Shown: positions 35,640 to 43,927 of the stretch, in pieces | How the letters are laid out: each line of letters starts with the position of its first letter | Numbering within the stretch: position 1 is the first letter of the stretch | DNA from: Candidatus Limnocylindrales bacterium | GTDB taxonomy: Bacteria > Desulfobacterota > Binatia > UBA1149 > CAITLU01 | Direction of reading: 5' to 3' | NCBI GenBank assembly: GCA_035571835.1 | Contig: DATNBU010000008.1 | Location: forward strand, 124,001-188,000 | Length of the DNA: 64,000 bases | The notes under the pieces: model-generated | Databases searched by the model: none | What the model saw: the letters and a program-made list of their open reading frames with translations, nothing else | Told to the model about the DNA's origin: nothing | Made by a program: the position numbers and the translations under genes

Positions 35640-38530
35640 GATTCCCCCTCGTGCAGCTGCTCGCGCTGCTGCTCTTCACGCTGCTGCTCGATGATGAACT
35701 GGAACATCGCACCTTTTCCGGGTTCGGCCTCCGCCCAGACCCGCCCGCCATGCGCCGCGACGATTCGCGCGACGTTGGCCAGGCCGAGCCCGGTCCCCTC
35801 GAAGTCGGCCGGTGCGTGCAGGCGCTGAAAGATACCGAACAGACGCCGCGTATTCGACATATCAAAACCGACGCCGTTGTCCCGAACGAAATACGACGTG
35901 GCGCCGCCCGGCTCGATCCGGCTGCCGACGTCGATGCGGGCATTGTCGACGCGGCGTGTAAACTTGACCGCATTGGCGAGCAGGTTGAGGAACACCTGTT
36001 TCAGCGACGCGCGGTCGGCCCGGCAAGGCGGCAAGTCGCCGACGTGGAATGCAATTTCGCGATCGGCGCAGTCCGCGCCGAGTGAATCGAGACACTCGCG
36101 GACGACCTCGGAGACGTCGACCTTGATCTTGTTCGGCGGCTGGCGGTCGACCGCGGAAAAAGAAAGCAGCGCATCGATGAACTGGCCCATGTCCTGCGCG
36201 TTCTTGCGCACGACGCCGATCACGCGCTGGCCTTCCTGCCCGACGATCTCGGCGTAGTCTTCCTCGAGGACGCGCGCGAAGCCGGCGATCGCCCGCAGCG
36301 GAGTACGCAGATCGTGGGCGACCGACGACGCGTAGTTCTCGAGATCGTGGTTGGCGGCGATGAGCGCGGCCGTACGGTCGCGCACGCGCTCTTCGAGCTC
36401 GTCGTTGAGCGCCTGGATGCGACGCTCGGCGGCCTTGAGATGGGTCACGTCGTGATGGACGACCGAAATCGCGTGCACGTGGCCGGCTTCGTCGTGAATC
36501 GGCGACATCGTCGCTGCGATGTCGACCGGCGTGCCGTCGCGCCGCCGTCCGACGGCGTCGCGCCGGATCACGAGCGCTCCTTGCTTGAGATTTTCGATCA
36601 TCGTCGCGATGCCTTGCGTGCCTGTCGACGGATCAACCCGAGCAAGCGGCGATCCGATCGCCTCGTCGGCCGAGTAACCATACATCCGCTCGGCGCCCCG
36701 ATTCCATGTGGAAATGACGCCGTCGAGCGAAACCGACAGAATCGCATCGCCGGAGGATTCAACGACGGCTGCCAGGCGGCGGGTGGCTTCGAGCGCGTGC
36801 TCGAACTCGGTCACGTCGCGACCGACGATGATCGAGCCGATGATCTCGCCGTCGCGGTCGCGGATCGCCCGGCCGGTGATACGTACGTAAAGGCCTTCGG
36901 GCGCCGTCACGTGACGTGCGACCATCATCACATTGTCGACGTTCTCGCCGCTGAGAGCGCGGATCATCGGCATCTGTTCCGTGGGAAACGGCGTTACGCC
37001 GTCCGCCAGGAAGAATCCGAATTCCGTCAGCCGGGCGTTGGTGTGCGCGTCGGCCGTGGAGGCGCCGAACAGGCGGATGGCCGCATCGTTCGACAGCAGG
37101 ATCTCGCCGTCGGTCGCCATGGCCAGCACGCCGTCACCCATGCTCTTGACGATGGATTCGAGCAGGAACGTCTGCCGCGCGAGCTCTTCCTTGGACTCGG
37201 TGAGCGCAGCCGTGCGTTCGGCAACCCTCTGCTCGAGCCTTGCCGCGAAGCGGTGGAGCGCTTCCTCGGCATCCTTGCGCGCGGTTACGTCGACCCACGT
37301 TCCGGTGTAGCCGCTGAGCTCGTGGGTCGGCGTAAACCGCGGCATGCCCGTGCTGAGCACCCATCGCCACGAGCCGTCGGTGTGGCGCACGCGAAGCTCG
37401 ACCGAAAACGGACGCTTGGCGGCGAACGCCATCGCGATCTCGCCCTGGACGACCGAGACATCGTCGGGATGGGTGTATTTCGTCCATCCGTCTCCGAGGA
37501 CCTGTTCGGGCGTGAAGCCGACGAAATCGAGCAGCGCCGCGTTGGCATGCGTGCCGTTGCCGCGCTCGTCGGCCATCCACATGATCAGCGGCGACGCGTC
37601 GGCCGCAGACTTGAGCTGCTGCTCGCCGCGCCGGTGCAGGATCTCCATTCGCGCGTCGGCGCGCGCCACCAGCAGCACCGATCCGCACAGCGTAGCCGCG
37701 AGCGCGCAGACGAACACCGGAACCGCGGCATCGACGTCGAGCGATCCGATCTGACGGGCGTAGACGAACAGGCCGCCGAAGACGACGGGCACTCCGAATG
37801 CGAACAGAAGAATGCGGCGTGCTGCCCGGCTGGCGGCCGAATTCCCCGCCAGCAGGCCGATCGCGCCGCGCTCCGGATACGTGCAGAGGATGCCGACGGC
37901 GAGCAGGGCGATCCCGACCGACCCGTGAAGCGACGGCGTCGACGAAAGAAGCGGAGAGCTGAGGGAGTCGATCCGGTAGACGAAGCCGAGCACCGGGACG
38001 AGGGCTGTGAACATCACGCTGATGGCGAGCGTCTGCGCCGCGCTGACCAGCTCCGGGTAGCGCCCGAGCAGCAGCGCGAACGCCAGGCAGACGTAGCCGA
38101 GCGCGGCGAGCGGCGTCGTGACGCCGAGCCGCTCGGCGATCTCCGGTGCATCGGCGCCGAGAAGCTGGTTGCTGACGATCAGCTGCCGAAGGAAGACTTC
38201 GGTGTCCGACATGCTGCCGAACAGCGACAGGGATCCGGTCGCTGCGGCCAGCGTTGCGAGCGTCGCGGACAGGGCCGGCCTGCTCGGAGAAACCCACAGC
38301 GCGCCGCCGAGAAGCCCGAGGCAGACGGCCGAAAGCGGCCGGATCGCCGGGAACCCATTGATGAAATGGCGCAGGATCGGGATGTCGAAGATCCAGCCGG
38401 CCACGCCGGCGACCCCGATCGCGAGCGTGATCGCGCCCGCCACGCTGGCGATCGTGGCCAGGATACGCAGCGCGTCGGCGGACAGGCCGTCGTTGGCAAA
38501 CAGTCCGAAGGATCTCGAGCCTCTGTCCAT
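35636..38530 (-). CDS. Membrane PAS sensor histidine kinase, partner of the response regulator
   Basis: A 964-aa protein. The N-terminal third (about 20-300) has about eight hydrophobic segments, resembling a MASE-type membrane sensor. Next come three PAS domains (about 315-430, 465-590, 600-720, with WMADERGNGTHANAALLDFVG and ISTWNRGAERMYGYSADEA). HisKA has NYASSVAHDLRTPLRAIAGF, and HATPase has NLLANAVKFT, DNGVGFDM and FEGTGLGLANVARIV. It probably phosphorylates the receiver encoded by the overlapping gene. The start is ATG 38530; upstream in-frame codons run into repeats and are not used. Confidence 0.9.
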   Translation of the reverse strand: MDRGSRSFGLFANDGLSADALRILATIASVAGAITLAIGVAGVAGWIFDIPILRHFINGFPAIRPLSAVCLGLLGGALWVSPSRPALSATLATLAAATGSLSLFGSMSDTEVFLRQLIVSNQLLGADAPEIAERLGVTTPLAALGYVCLAFALLLGRYPELVSAAQTLAISVMFTALVPVLGFVYRIDSLSSPLLSSTPSLHGSVGIALLAVGILCTYPERGAIGLLAGNSAASRAARRILLFAFGVPVVFGGLFVYARQIGSLDVDAAVPVFVCALAATLCGSVLLVARADARMEILHRRGEQQLKSAADASPLIMWMADERGNGTHANAALLDFVGFTPEQVLGDGWTKYTHPDDVSVVQGEIAMAFAAKRPFSVELRVRHTDGSWRWVLSTGMPRFTPTHELSGYTGTWVDVTARKDAEEALHRFAARLEQRVAERTAALTESKEELARQTFLLESIVKSMGDGVLAMATDGEILLSNDAAIRLFGASTADAHTNARLTEFGFFLADGVTPFPTEQMPMIRALSGENVDNVMMVARHVTAPEGLYVRITGRAIRDRDGEIIGSIIVGRDVTEFEHALEATRRLAAVVESSGDAILSVSLDGVISTWNRGAERMYGYSADEAIGSPLARVDPSTGTQGIATMIENLKQGALVIRRDAVGRRRDGTPVDIAATMSPIHDEAGHVHAISVVHHDVTHLKAAERRIQALNDELEERVRDRTAALIAANHDLENYASSVAHDLRTPLRAIAGFARVLEEDYAEIVGQEGQRVIGVVRKNAQDMGQFIDALLSFSAVDRQPPNKIKVDVSEVVRECLDSLGADCADREIAFHVGDLPPCRADRASLKQVFLNLLANAVKFTRRVDNARIDVGSRIEPGGATSYFVRDNGVGFDMSNTRRLFGIFQRLHAPADFEGTGLGLANVARIVAAHGGRVWAEAEPGKGAMFQFIIEQQREEQQREQLHEGES

Positions 38531-38615
38531 GGCGGGTGAAACCCGGACTCTCCGCCGCGTTCCGAGCCGAAGCAAGAAAACCGTTGCGAATCTCGGCGTT
38601 GCGCCGCCGACGCAG

Positions 38616-38692
38616 AAATCGGGGACAGACACTGATTTAGCGAAATCGGGGACAGACACTGATTTCAGGAAATCGGGGCCTGTCCCCGATTT
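38616..38692. repeat. AAATCGGGGACAG repeat cluster, copy 3
   Basis: Two direct 23-bp copies beginning AAATCGGGGACAGACAC at 38616 and 38643 (27 bp apart), each with internal AAATC/GATTT symmetry, are followed by a hairpin AAATCGGGG-CCTGT-CCCCGATTT at 38670-38692 whose right arm can pair with the earlier copies. They lie between the divergent kinase and aminotransferase genes. Confidence 0.85.
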
Positions 38693-38877
38693 GCGACGCA
38701 GCGCACCAGACTAGGAGCGCCGTTCTCCGCACCCGCGTCTCCCATCGACGGCGGGTTCGTCCTAGTCTCCCGGCTCCGCAAAAGTTGGCGACGCCGCTGG
38801 CAGGCTCAGGTTTCCCAAGGGAATCCGTGCCTGTTCCGCGTCGCCCGATGCAAAGGCAAAAAAAGGACCCCGTAAGA

Positions 38878-40089
38878 ATGATTCCGTTCTCTCCTCCACG
38901 AATCGACCAGAAGATCATCGACGAAGTCGTCGATACGCTGCGTTCCGGCTGGATCACGACCGGCCCGAAGACCAAGCGCTTCGAGAAAGAGCTGGCTGCG
39001 TACTGCAGCGCTCCGGCTGTCCTTTGTGTGAACTCCGCCACGGCAGGGCTCGAGGTCATGCTGCGCTGGTTCGGCGTCGGCCCCGGCGACGAGGTGATCG
39101 TGCCGGCGTGCACATATGCGGCCACGGCCAACGTGGTCGTGCATTGCGGCGCGACGCCCGTGTTCGTCGACGTCAACGCGGAAGACTTCAACATCTCGAT
39201 CGCAGCCGTCGCTGCCGCGATCACGCCGCGGACCAAGGTCGTGATGCCGGTCGATTTCGGCGGGTGGCCCTGCGAGTACGACGAGCTGAACGACCTCGTG
39301 CGCGAGCGCGCCGCGGAATTCGTTCCGGCGACCGACGAGCAGAGGAAGCTCGGCCGGATCCTCGTTCTGGCCGACTCGGCGCATTCGATCGGCGCCAGGT
39401 ACAAGGGCCGCCGCACCGGCGCGCTTACCGACGTGACCGTGTTTTCGTTCCATGCCGTCAAGAACCTGACGACCGCCGAAGGCGGGGCGGTGGCGTTCAA
39501 CCTTCCCGCGCCGTTTTCGAACGAGGAGATCTACAGCCGGCTGTGCGTCAAGACGCTGCACGGCCAGAACAAGGACGCGCTCGCGAAAACGCAGAAGGGA
39601 AACTGGCGCTACGACATCGTCGAAGCCGGCTACAAGGCGAACATGACCGACATCGTCGCGTCGATCGGCCTCGTCGAGCTCGCGCGTTACGACAGCGACA
39701 CGCTCGTCAAGCGGCGACGGATCGTCGAGTCGTACGCCGATGCGCTCGGCAAGCACGCGTGGGCCGAGCTGCCGGTGTTCGACCGCGACGGCCGGACGTC
39801 GTCGTTCCACCTGTTCCCGCTTCGCATCCGCGGCATCGACGAACCGGCGCGCGATGCGATCATCCAGGCAATCTTCGATCGCGACGTTTCGGTCAACGTG
39901 CACTTCATTCCGGTGCCGTCGATGAGCTTCTACCGTTCGCTCGGCTACGACATGGCGAACTATCCGGTCACGTACGGCAACTACTCGCGCGAGATCTCGC
40001 TTCCTGTGTTCTACAACCTGACCGACGAGCAGGTGCGCACGGTGATCGATGCGGTCATCGAGTCGGTGGCGGAAGTGCTCGGGCGCTGA
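38878..40089 (+). CDS. DegT/DnrJ/EryC1/StrS-family PLP aminotransferase
   Basis: A 403-aa sugar aminotransferase-type enzyme. It has the opening FSPPRIDQKIIDEVVDTLRSGWITTGP, NSATAGLEVML, the PLP Asp in DSAHSIGARY, the PLP Lys in FSFHAVKNLTTAEGG, and NYKANMTDI-like GYKANMTDIVAS. Such enzymes transfer an amino group to keto-sugars (amino-deoxysugars for LPS, capsule or glycoprotein). The start is ATG 38878, with AAAGGA about 11 nt upstream. Substrate and pathway partners are not visible nearby. Confidence 0.92.
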   Translation: MIPFSPPRIDQKIIDEVVDTLRSGWITTGPKTKRFEKELAAYCSAPAVLCVNSATAGLEVMLRWFGVGPGDEVIVPACTYAATANVVVHCGATPVFVDVNAEDFNISIAAVAAAITPRTKVVMPVDFGGWPCEYDELNDLVRERAAEFVPATDEQRKLGRILVLADSAHSIGARYKGRRTGALTDVTVFSFHAVKNLTTAEGGAVAFNLPAPFSNEEIYSRLCVKTLHGQNKDALAKTQKGNWRYDIVEAGYKANMTDIVASIGLVELARYDSDTLVKRRRIVESYADALGKHAWAELPVFDRDGRTSSFHLFPLRIRGIDEPARDAIIQAIFDRDVSVNVHFIPVPSMSFYRSLGYDMANYPVTYGNYSREISLPVFYNLTDEQVRTVIDAVIESVAEVLGR

Positions 40090-40120
40090 CGGGGCCCTGC
40101 GAAGCGCCGGTCGCCGGCCG

Positions 40121-40170
40121 ACTTGCGAAGCGCAACACTCCGGCGACTTGTGAAGCGCAAGACTCCGGCG
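40121..40170 (+). repeat. Two-copy 25-bp tandem repeat
   Basis: Units at 40121-40145 and 40146-40170 share CTTGYGAAGCGCAAsACTCCGGCG with two differences; a third, partial ACGAAGCGGCCGG follows and overlaps the end of the kinase gene. Its unit length matches the 7132-7255 array but not its sequence. Confidence 0.8.
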
Positions 40171-40172
40171 TT

Positions 40173-41570
40173 TTACGAAGCGGCCGGGCGCTGGCGCGGA
40201 AGCCGTATCGAGAACTTCGCTCCGTGGTCCGGGGCGCCGACCGCGTCCACGCTTCCGCCGTGCCGCCGGACGATACGCGCTACGGTCGCGAGCCCGACGC
40301 CGGTGCCTGGAAAGTGCGGATGATCGTGGATCCGCTCGAACGGCAGGAACAGCTTCTGCCGGAAGCGCGGATCGAATCCGATGCCGTCGTCTTCGATCGT
40401 GACGACGATGTCGTCGCCCCCGGCGATGCCCGACACCGTGATGTGTCCGGTTTCGCGCGTGCCGGTGAACTTCCACGCGTTGCGCATCAGGTTCTCGACC
40501 GCGATATGCAGCAGCCCGAGATCTCCGCTCACCTTAGGGACGCCGCCGATCGTGAACTCGACTTTGCGGTGCGGATCCTCGGCCGCCAGATTCTCCGCGA
40601 CCGAGCGTGCGACCGCCGCGAGATCGACCGCTTCATAGCGAAGCGCGCTGCGGCTGACGCGCGACAGCCGCAGCATGTCGTCGATCAGCCCGTCCATGCG
40701 CCGGCTCGCGGCGCGGATCTTTCCGAGATGCGTGTGCACGTCTTCGTCGAGCTTCTCGCCGCTCTCGTCGACGATCATCTGGCTGAATCCGGCGATCGCG
40801 CGCAGCGGTGAGCGAAGATCGTGCGACACGGTATGGCTGAAGCTTTCGAGCTCGCGGTTGGCCATCTCGAGCTCGGCGGTGCGCTCGACGACGCGCCGCT
40901 CGAGCTGCGCGCGAAGCTCGGCGAGCTCGGCGTCGGTGTGGCGCGCGTCCTGCAGATGCTGCTCGACGCGGCTGCGGGCGCCTTCGAGCGAATGCGCGAT
41001 GTAGATGGTGACGGCGAATCCCGTCAGCAGCGTGAGGGCGTTGTCGAGGCCGAGAACCGGCGCGGAAAGCCAGTACATTGCCGCCGTTGCGAGCCCGATT
41101 CCGGCCGCCGAAGCGCCTGCGAGAACGGCCTGGGCCCTGGCGCCCCATGGAATCAGGGCCGATGCGATGTACGTGAGCGCGATCGTCAGAAGCGCCATCG
41201 GCATCACGTCGCGGCGCACCGCCGACATCCCGACGCCGACGGCGAGCTGGGTAAACAGGCCGACGGTGATGAGGACGAGCGTCTGCCGGCGCGAGCCGGC
41301 GCCACGAAGCGCATAGATGCAGCTATAGAGAACGACCAGGCGGAAGCCGCAGAGCGCGAAGCGCAGCTCGAACGATTCGCTCACCGAGAACGGCAGCATC
41401 GCAAAGTAGATCGTCTGCGAGAGGGCGAGGAACCACAGGCACTCGCGGACTCGCTGGCGCAGCCCCGGCAGCAGAATGTTGTGGTCGGCTTCCGCGCGGT
41501 CGAGCGGCACCTGTCGGACGGCCGTGTCGGCGTCGCGCGACGTTTCAGCAAAAGCAACGGGAGATGGCAT
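40173..41570 (-). CDS. Membrane sensor histidine kinase
   Basis: A 465-aa kinase. About six hydrophobic segments lie in the N-terminal half (about 45-220), then a coiled linker, HisKA with HTVSHDLRSPLRAIAGF, and HATPase with ENLMRNAWKFT, DDGIGFDPRF and FPGTGVGLATVARIV. There is no PAS or receiver domain and no adjacent regulator. The ATG at 41570 is the first start after the convergent tRNA region; longer starts would run through low-quality coding sequence. Confidence 0.85.
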   Translation of the reverse strand: MPSPVAFAETSRDADTAVRQVPLDRAEADHNILLPGLRQRVRECLWFLALSQTIYFAMLPFSVSESFELRFALCGFRLVVLYSCIYALRGAGSRRQTLVLITVGLFTQLAVGVGMSAVRRDVMPMALLTIALTYIASALIPWGARAQAVLAGASAAGIGLATAAMYWLSAPVLGLDNALTLLTGFAVTIYIAHSLEGARSRVEQHLQDARHTDAELAELRAQLERRVVERTAELEMANRELESFSHTVSHDLRSPLRAIAGFSQMIVDESGEKLDEDVHTHLGKIRAASRRMDGLIDDMLRLSRVSRSALRYEAVDLAAVARSVAENLAAEDPHRKVEFTIGGVPKVSGDLGLLHIAVENLMRNAWKFTGTRETGHITVSGIAGGDDIVVTIEDDGIGFDPRFRQKLFLPFERIHDHPHFPGTGVGLATVARIVRRHGGSVDAVGAPDHGAKFSIRLPRQRPAAS

Positions 41571-41757
41571 GGCTCGGACTCGAGCCCAAGGCCTCCGAAC
41601 GGCCGGGGATTCTTTTACCGGGGGCGTTCCGAATAGTCGATAGTCGTTCTTCGGAGGTGCGTTCGGAGGCAATTTCGAAGCGTTCGTCGAACCGGCGACG
41701 ACTGCCATCGTGCGACCGATTGAAACCGCCGCCGCAGCGCGAAAGAATCCCGGAACT

Positions 41758-41834
<77 letters not shown>

Positions 41835-41859
41835 CTTTCGCGGACCGCTCCGCGTCGCT

Positions 41860-43173
41860 TCAGAAAACCGGGACGCTCCCGGTTTCCCAGTCTTCGAGCG
41901 ACGCCGGTCCGCACTCGATACGCGCCCGTAGCTCAGTCGGATAGAGCACCGGCCTTCTAAGCCGGTGGTCGCTGGTTCGAATCCAGCCGGGCGCGCTTTT
42001 TTTCCTATCCATTCCGACAGCTTGCGCGGGCACTTCCTTCGCTTCGCTAGCGGTCATTGGCTCGGTGCCGGTAGAGGTGCCGGTTGCGGCGTTAAGCCGT
42101 TGCACAGCATCGAGTTGGTGAGCTGGTGACAGGTGCGAGTAACGCAGCGTCATCGTGATCGACTGGTGGCCCATCAGCTCTTGTACCGTGCGGATGTCCA
42201 CTCCAGCCATCACCAGACGGCTCGCGAACGTGTGCCGGAGATCGTGCCAGCGCATGCCTTCGATCTTGGCCTTTTTGAGTGCGGGCGCGTAGGCGCGGTG
42301 CAGGAAGTTGCGGGCATCGCGTGGACTCTCGCCGCCTACCGTCTCGCCGTTCTTGAGTTCCACCGCTTTGGAAGGAAACACCAGCTCGGACCGGGCGCGG
42401 CTCGGCAGCTCCCGCAGGATCGCCCGCACGGTGTCATTCATTGGCACCCGGCGCAGCTTGCCGCTTTTGGCCCGCGGAATGGTGATCATGCCCGTGGCGA
42501 AGTCGACGTTGTCCCAGCGAAGGTTGAACTGCTCGCCCTGGCGCAGCCCGGTGTGGATCGCGAAGGCGACCAGCGGCCAGTCGGCGGGCTTCATGGCTTC
42601 GCGTAGCTTCGTCTCCTCGTCCGCGCTCAGGAACCGCACGCGTTCGTTGTTTTCCCGGTGCAGCTTCACCCGGTTCGTCGGGTTGGTTGCGATCAGCCCG
42701 TCGGCAATCGCAATGTTGAAGACCCTTTTTAGGAATTTTACCTCGCGGTTCACTGTGGCTGGTGCGGATGTTTTGATGCGCTCAGCTTGGTAGCGCTCGA
42801 CGTCGCCGGGCGAGATCTGCGCGAGAGTGCGGCCCGGAAAAGCTTCCTTCCAGTATCGGCCATAGCGCTCGTAGTCGGAGAATGCGCGAATGCGGCCCTT
42901 CGCCCGCTTCATCACGTCGTCGATATGGTCGGCGAGCAGGGTGTCGCGGCGGCCGATGCTTTCTGGGAAGAAACGGCGTTCGGTAACTTCGGTTTTGCGC
43001 TTTGCGTAAACTTTTTTTGCGAGTGCTTTCGGTCCGATCTTTTCGCGGTGTTCGCGACCGCTTTCATCGTGGTAGCGCACCCACCACACGCCGGAGCCTT
43101 TCGGGCGCTCGAAGACGCCGCGATCCGAGCCCGTTCGCTTTGTGGTGCTCTCGTTGGTGGTGCGCTTTGTCAT
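41860..43173 (-). CDS. int: Tyrosine recombinase (island integrase)
   Basis: About 437 aa, with an N-terminal arm-type/core-binding region (SDYERYGRYWKEAFPGRTL...NREVKFLKRVFNIA) and a catalytic domain with Arg in HTGLRQGEQFNLRW, the MRWHDLRHTFASRLVMAG His-x-x-Arg box, GHQSITMTLRYSHL with the nucleophile Tyr, and a Lys in the beta-hairpin region. The open frame does not stop at the end of the recombinase but runs through tRNA-Arg in antisense (SAPGWIRTSDHRL) to 41860, so its last ~45 codons come from the host chromosome. Start is ATG 43173. Confidence 0.92.
   Translation of the reverse strand: MTKRTTNESTTKRTGSDRGVFERPKGSGVWWVRYHDESGREHREKIGPKALAKKVYAKRKTEVTERRFFPESIGRRDTLLADHIDDVMKRAKGRIRAFSDYERYGRYWKEAFPGRTLAQISPGDVERYQAERIKTSAPATVNREVKFLKRVFNIAIADGLIATNPTNRVKLHRENNERVRFLSADEETKLREAMKPADWPLVAFAIHTGLRQGEQFNLRWDNVDFATGMITIPRAKSGKLRRVPMNDTVRAILRELPSRARSELVFPSKAVELKNGETVGGESPRDARNFLHRAYAPALKKAKIEGMRWHDLRHTFASRLVMAGVDIRTVQELMGHQSITMTLRYSHLSPAHQLDAVQRLNAATGTSTGTEPMTASEAKEVPAQAVGMDRKKSAPGWIRTSDHRLRRPVLYPTELRARIECGPASLEDWETGSVPVF
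41922..41995 (+). tRNA. tRNA-Arg (anticodon TCT), island attachment site
   Basis: A 74-nt cloverleaf. Acceptor GCGCCCG pairs with CGGGCGC; the anticodon loop CTTCTAA carries TCT; the T-loop is GGTTCGAATCC; discriminator G; CCA not encoded. From the anticodon loop onward it is identical to segments at 51931 and 58015, showing that its 3' half is an integration target, and the gene itself remains intact. Confidence 0.96.
41954..42003 (+). mobile_element. Attachment-site copy A (in tRNA-Arg)
   Basis: About 50 bases starting CTTCTAAGCC in the anticodon loop and ending at the T-run after the tRNA. The same block recurs at 51931-51980 and 58015-58063. Junction of chromosome and island I. Confidence 0.88.
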
Positions 43174-43301
43174 TGGCTTGGAACCTGATGAGTATCGCAA
43201 GCTCTGCGCCTGTCGCCAAGGGCATTCGGCCCTGTTTGTGTCTTCATTCTGGGTCTTACGTTCTTGACGAATGCCGTCAGCCTACGCCACCAGCGCGAGC
43301 A

Positions 43302-43502
43302 TCATTGTTGCTGATTCGTTCTACGCGCGGGACGTTCGTGCTGGCGGATGAGTTTGTCGATGTCCGATTCTTTGAATCGTAGCGCACGGCCAAACAGCTT
43401 CACGGCCGGAATGCGCCGCTCGTATGCCCACGCGTAGATGGTGCTCACCCGGACACCTAAGCGCTCGGCGGCCTGCGCGACAGTGAGAAGCTTATCAGGC
43501 AC
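43302..43502 (-). CDS. Excisionase-family helix-turn-helix protein
   Basis: A 66-aa protein: KLLTVAQAAERLGVRVSTIYAWAYERRIPAVKLFGRALRFKESDIDKLI matches the MerR-like HTH of excisionase/AlpA proteins. It starts at GTG 43502, overlapping the end of the preceding gene by 8 nt, and lies just upstream of the integrase. It probably directs excision or represses the island promoter. Confidence 0.82.
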   Translation of the reverse strand: MPDKLLTVAQAAERLGVRVSTIYAWAYERRIPAVKLFGRALRFKESDIDKLIRQHERPARRTNQQQ

Positions 43503-43926
43503 TGTGCACCGCCTCGCGACACTCCATGCCGAGCCAGTGATGGATGAGCCGCACGAGCTGGGCCGCCACCGCGTCGGCCGTGGAAAGCGGAACATGCAGT
43601 CCAAGAGCGCCTTGCTGGCCAATGAAGAACCAGCGCGCCCCGGCGTCCCTCAGCTCCATGAGGATCCGATCTTGAAGCCAGACCGGGAATTCGGAATCGG
43701 TCGCCAGGAAAACGTCAATTCGGATGTCTGCGGTCGCCTTCCGGCGTACGACTTCGATGCGGGGCCGCCGCATGCGTTTGCAGCGCTGAAACCAAGCGCT
43801 TTGCAGGCCGAAATGACACCTTGGGTCGCAGGACGTAAAGCCGTTCCGCTCGGCATCCTTGAAACGCTCCACCGCGGCGTCGGTAAGTAGACGGCCTTCG
43901 ACAAGGATATGCGGACGATGCGGCAT
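43495..43926 (-). CDS. Island protein of unknown function
   Basis: A 143-aa protein with no motif I recognise. It has a basic N-terminal half with several Cys and His (CDPRCHFGLQSAWFQRCKRM), then RIDVFLATDSEFPVWLQDRILMEL and GLHVPLSTADAVAAQLVRLIHHWLG. It starts one base after the DUF3987 stop and is followed by the overlapping excisionase-like gene, so it is cotranscribed with them. Confidence 0.6.
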   Translation of the reverse strand: MPHRPHILVEGRLLTDAAVERFKDAERNGFTSCDPRCHFGLQSAWFQRCKRMRRPRIEVVRRKATADIRIDVFLATDSEFPVWLQDRILMELRDAGARWFFIGQQGALGLHVPLSTADAVAAQLVRLIHHWLGMECREAVHSA

Positions 43927-43927
43927 G

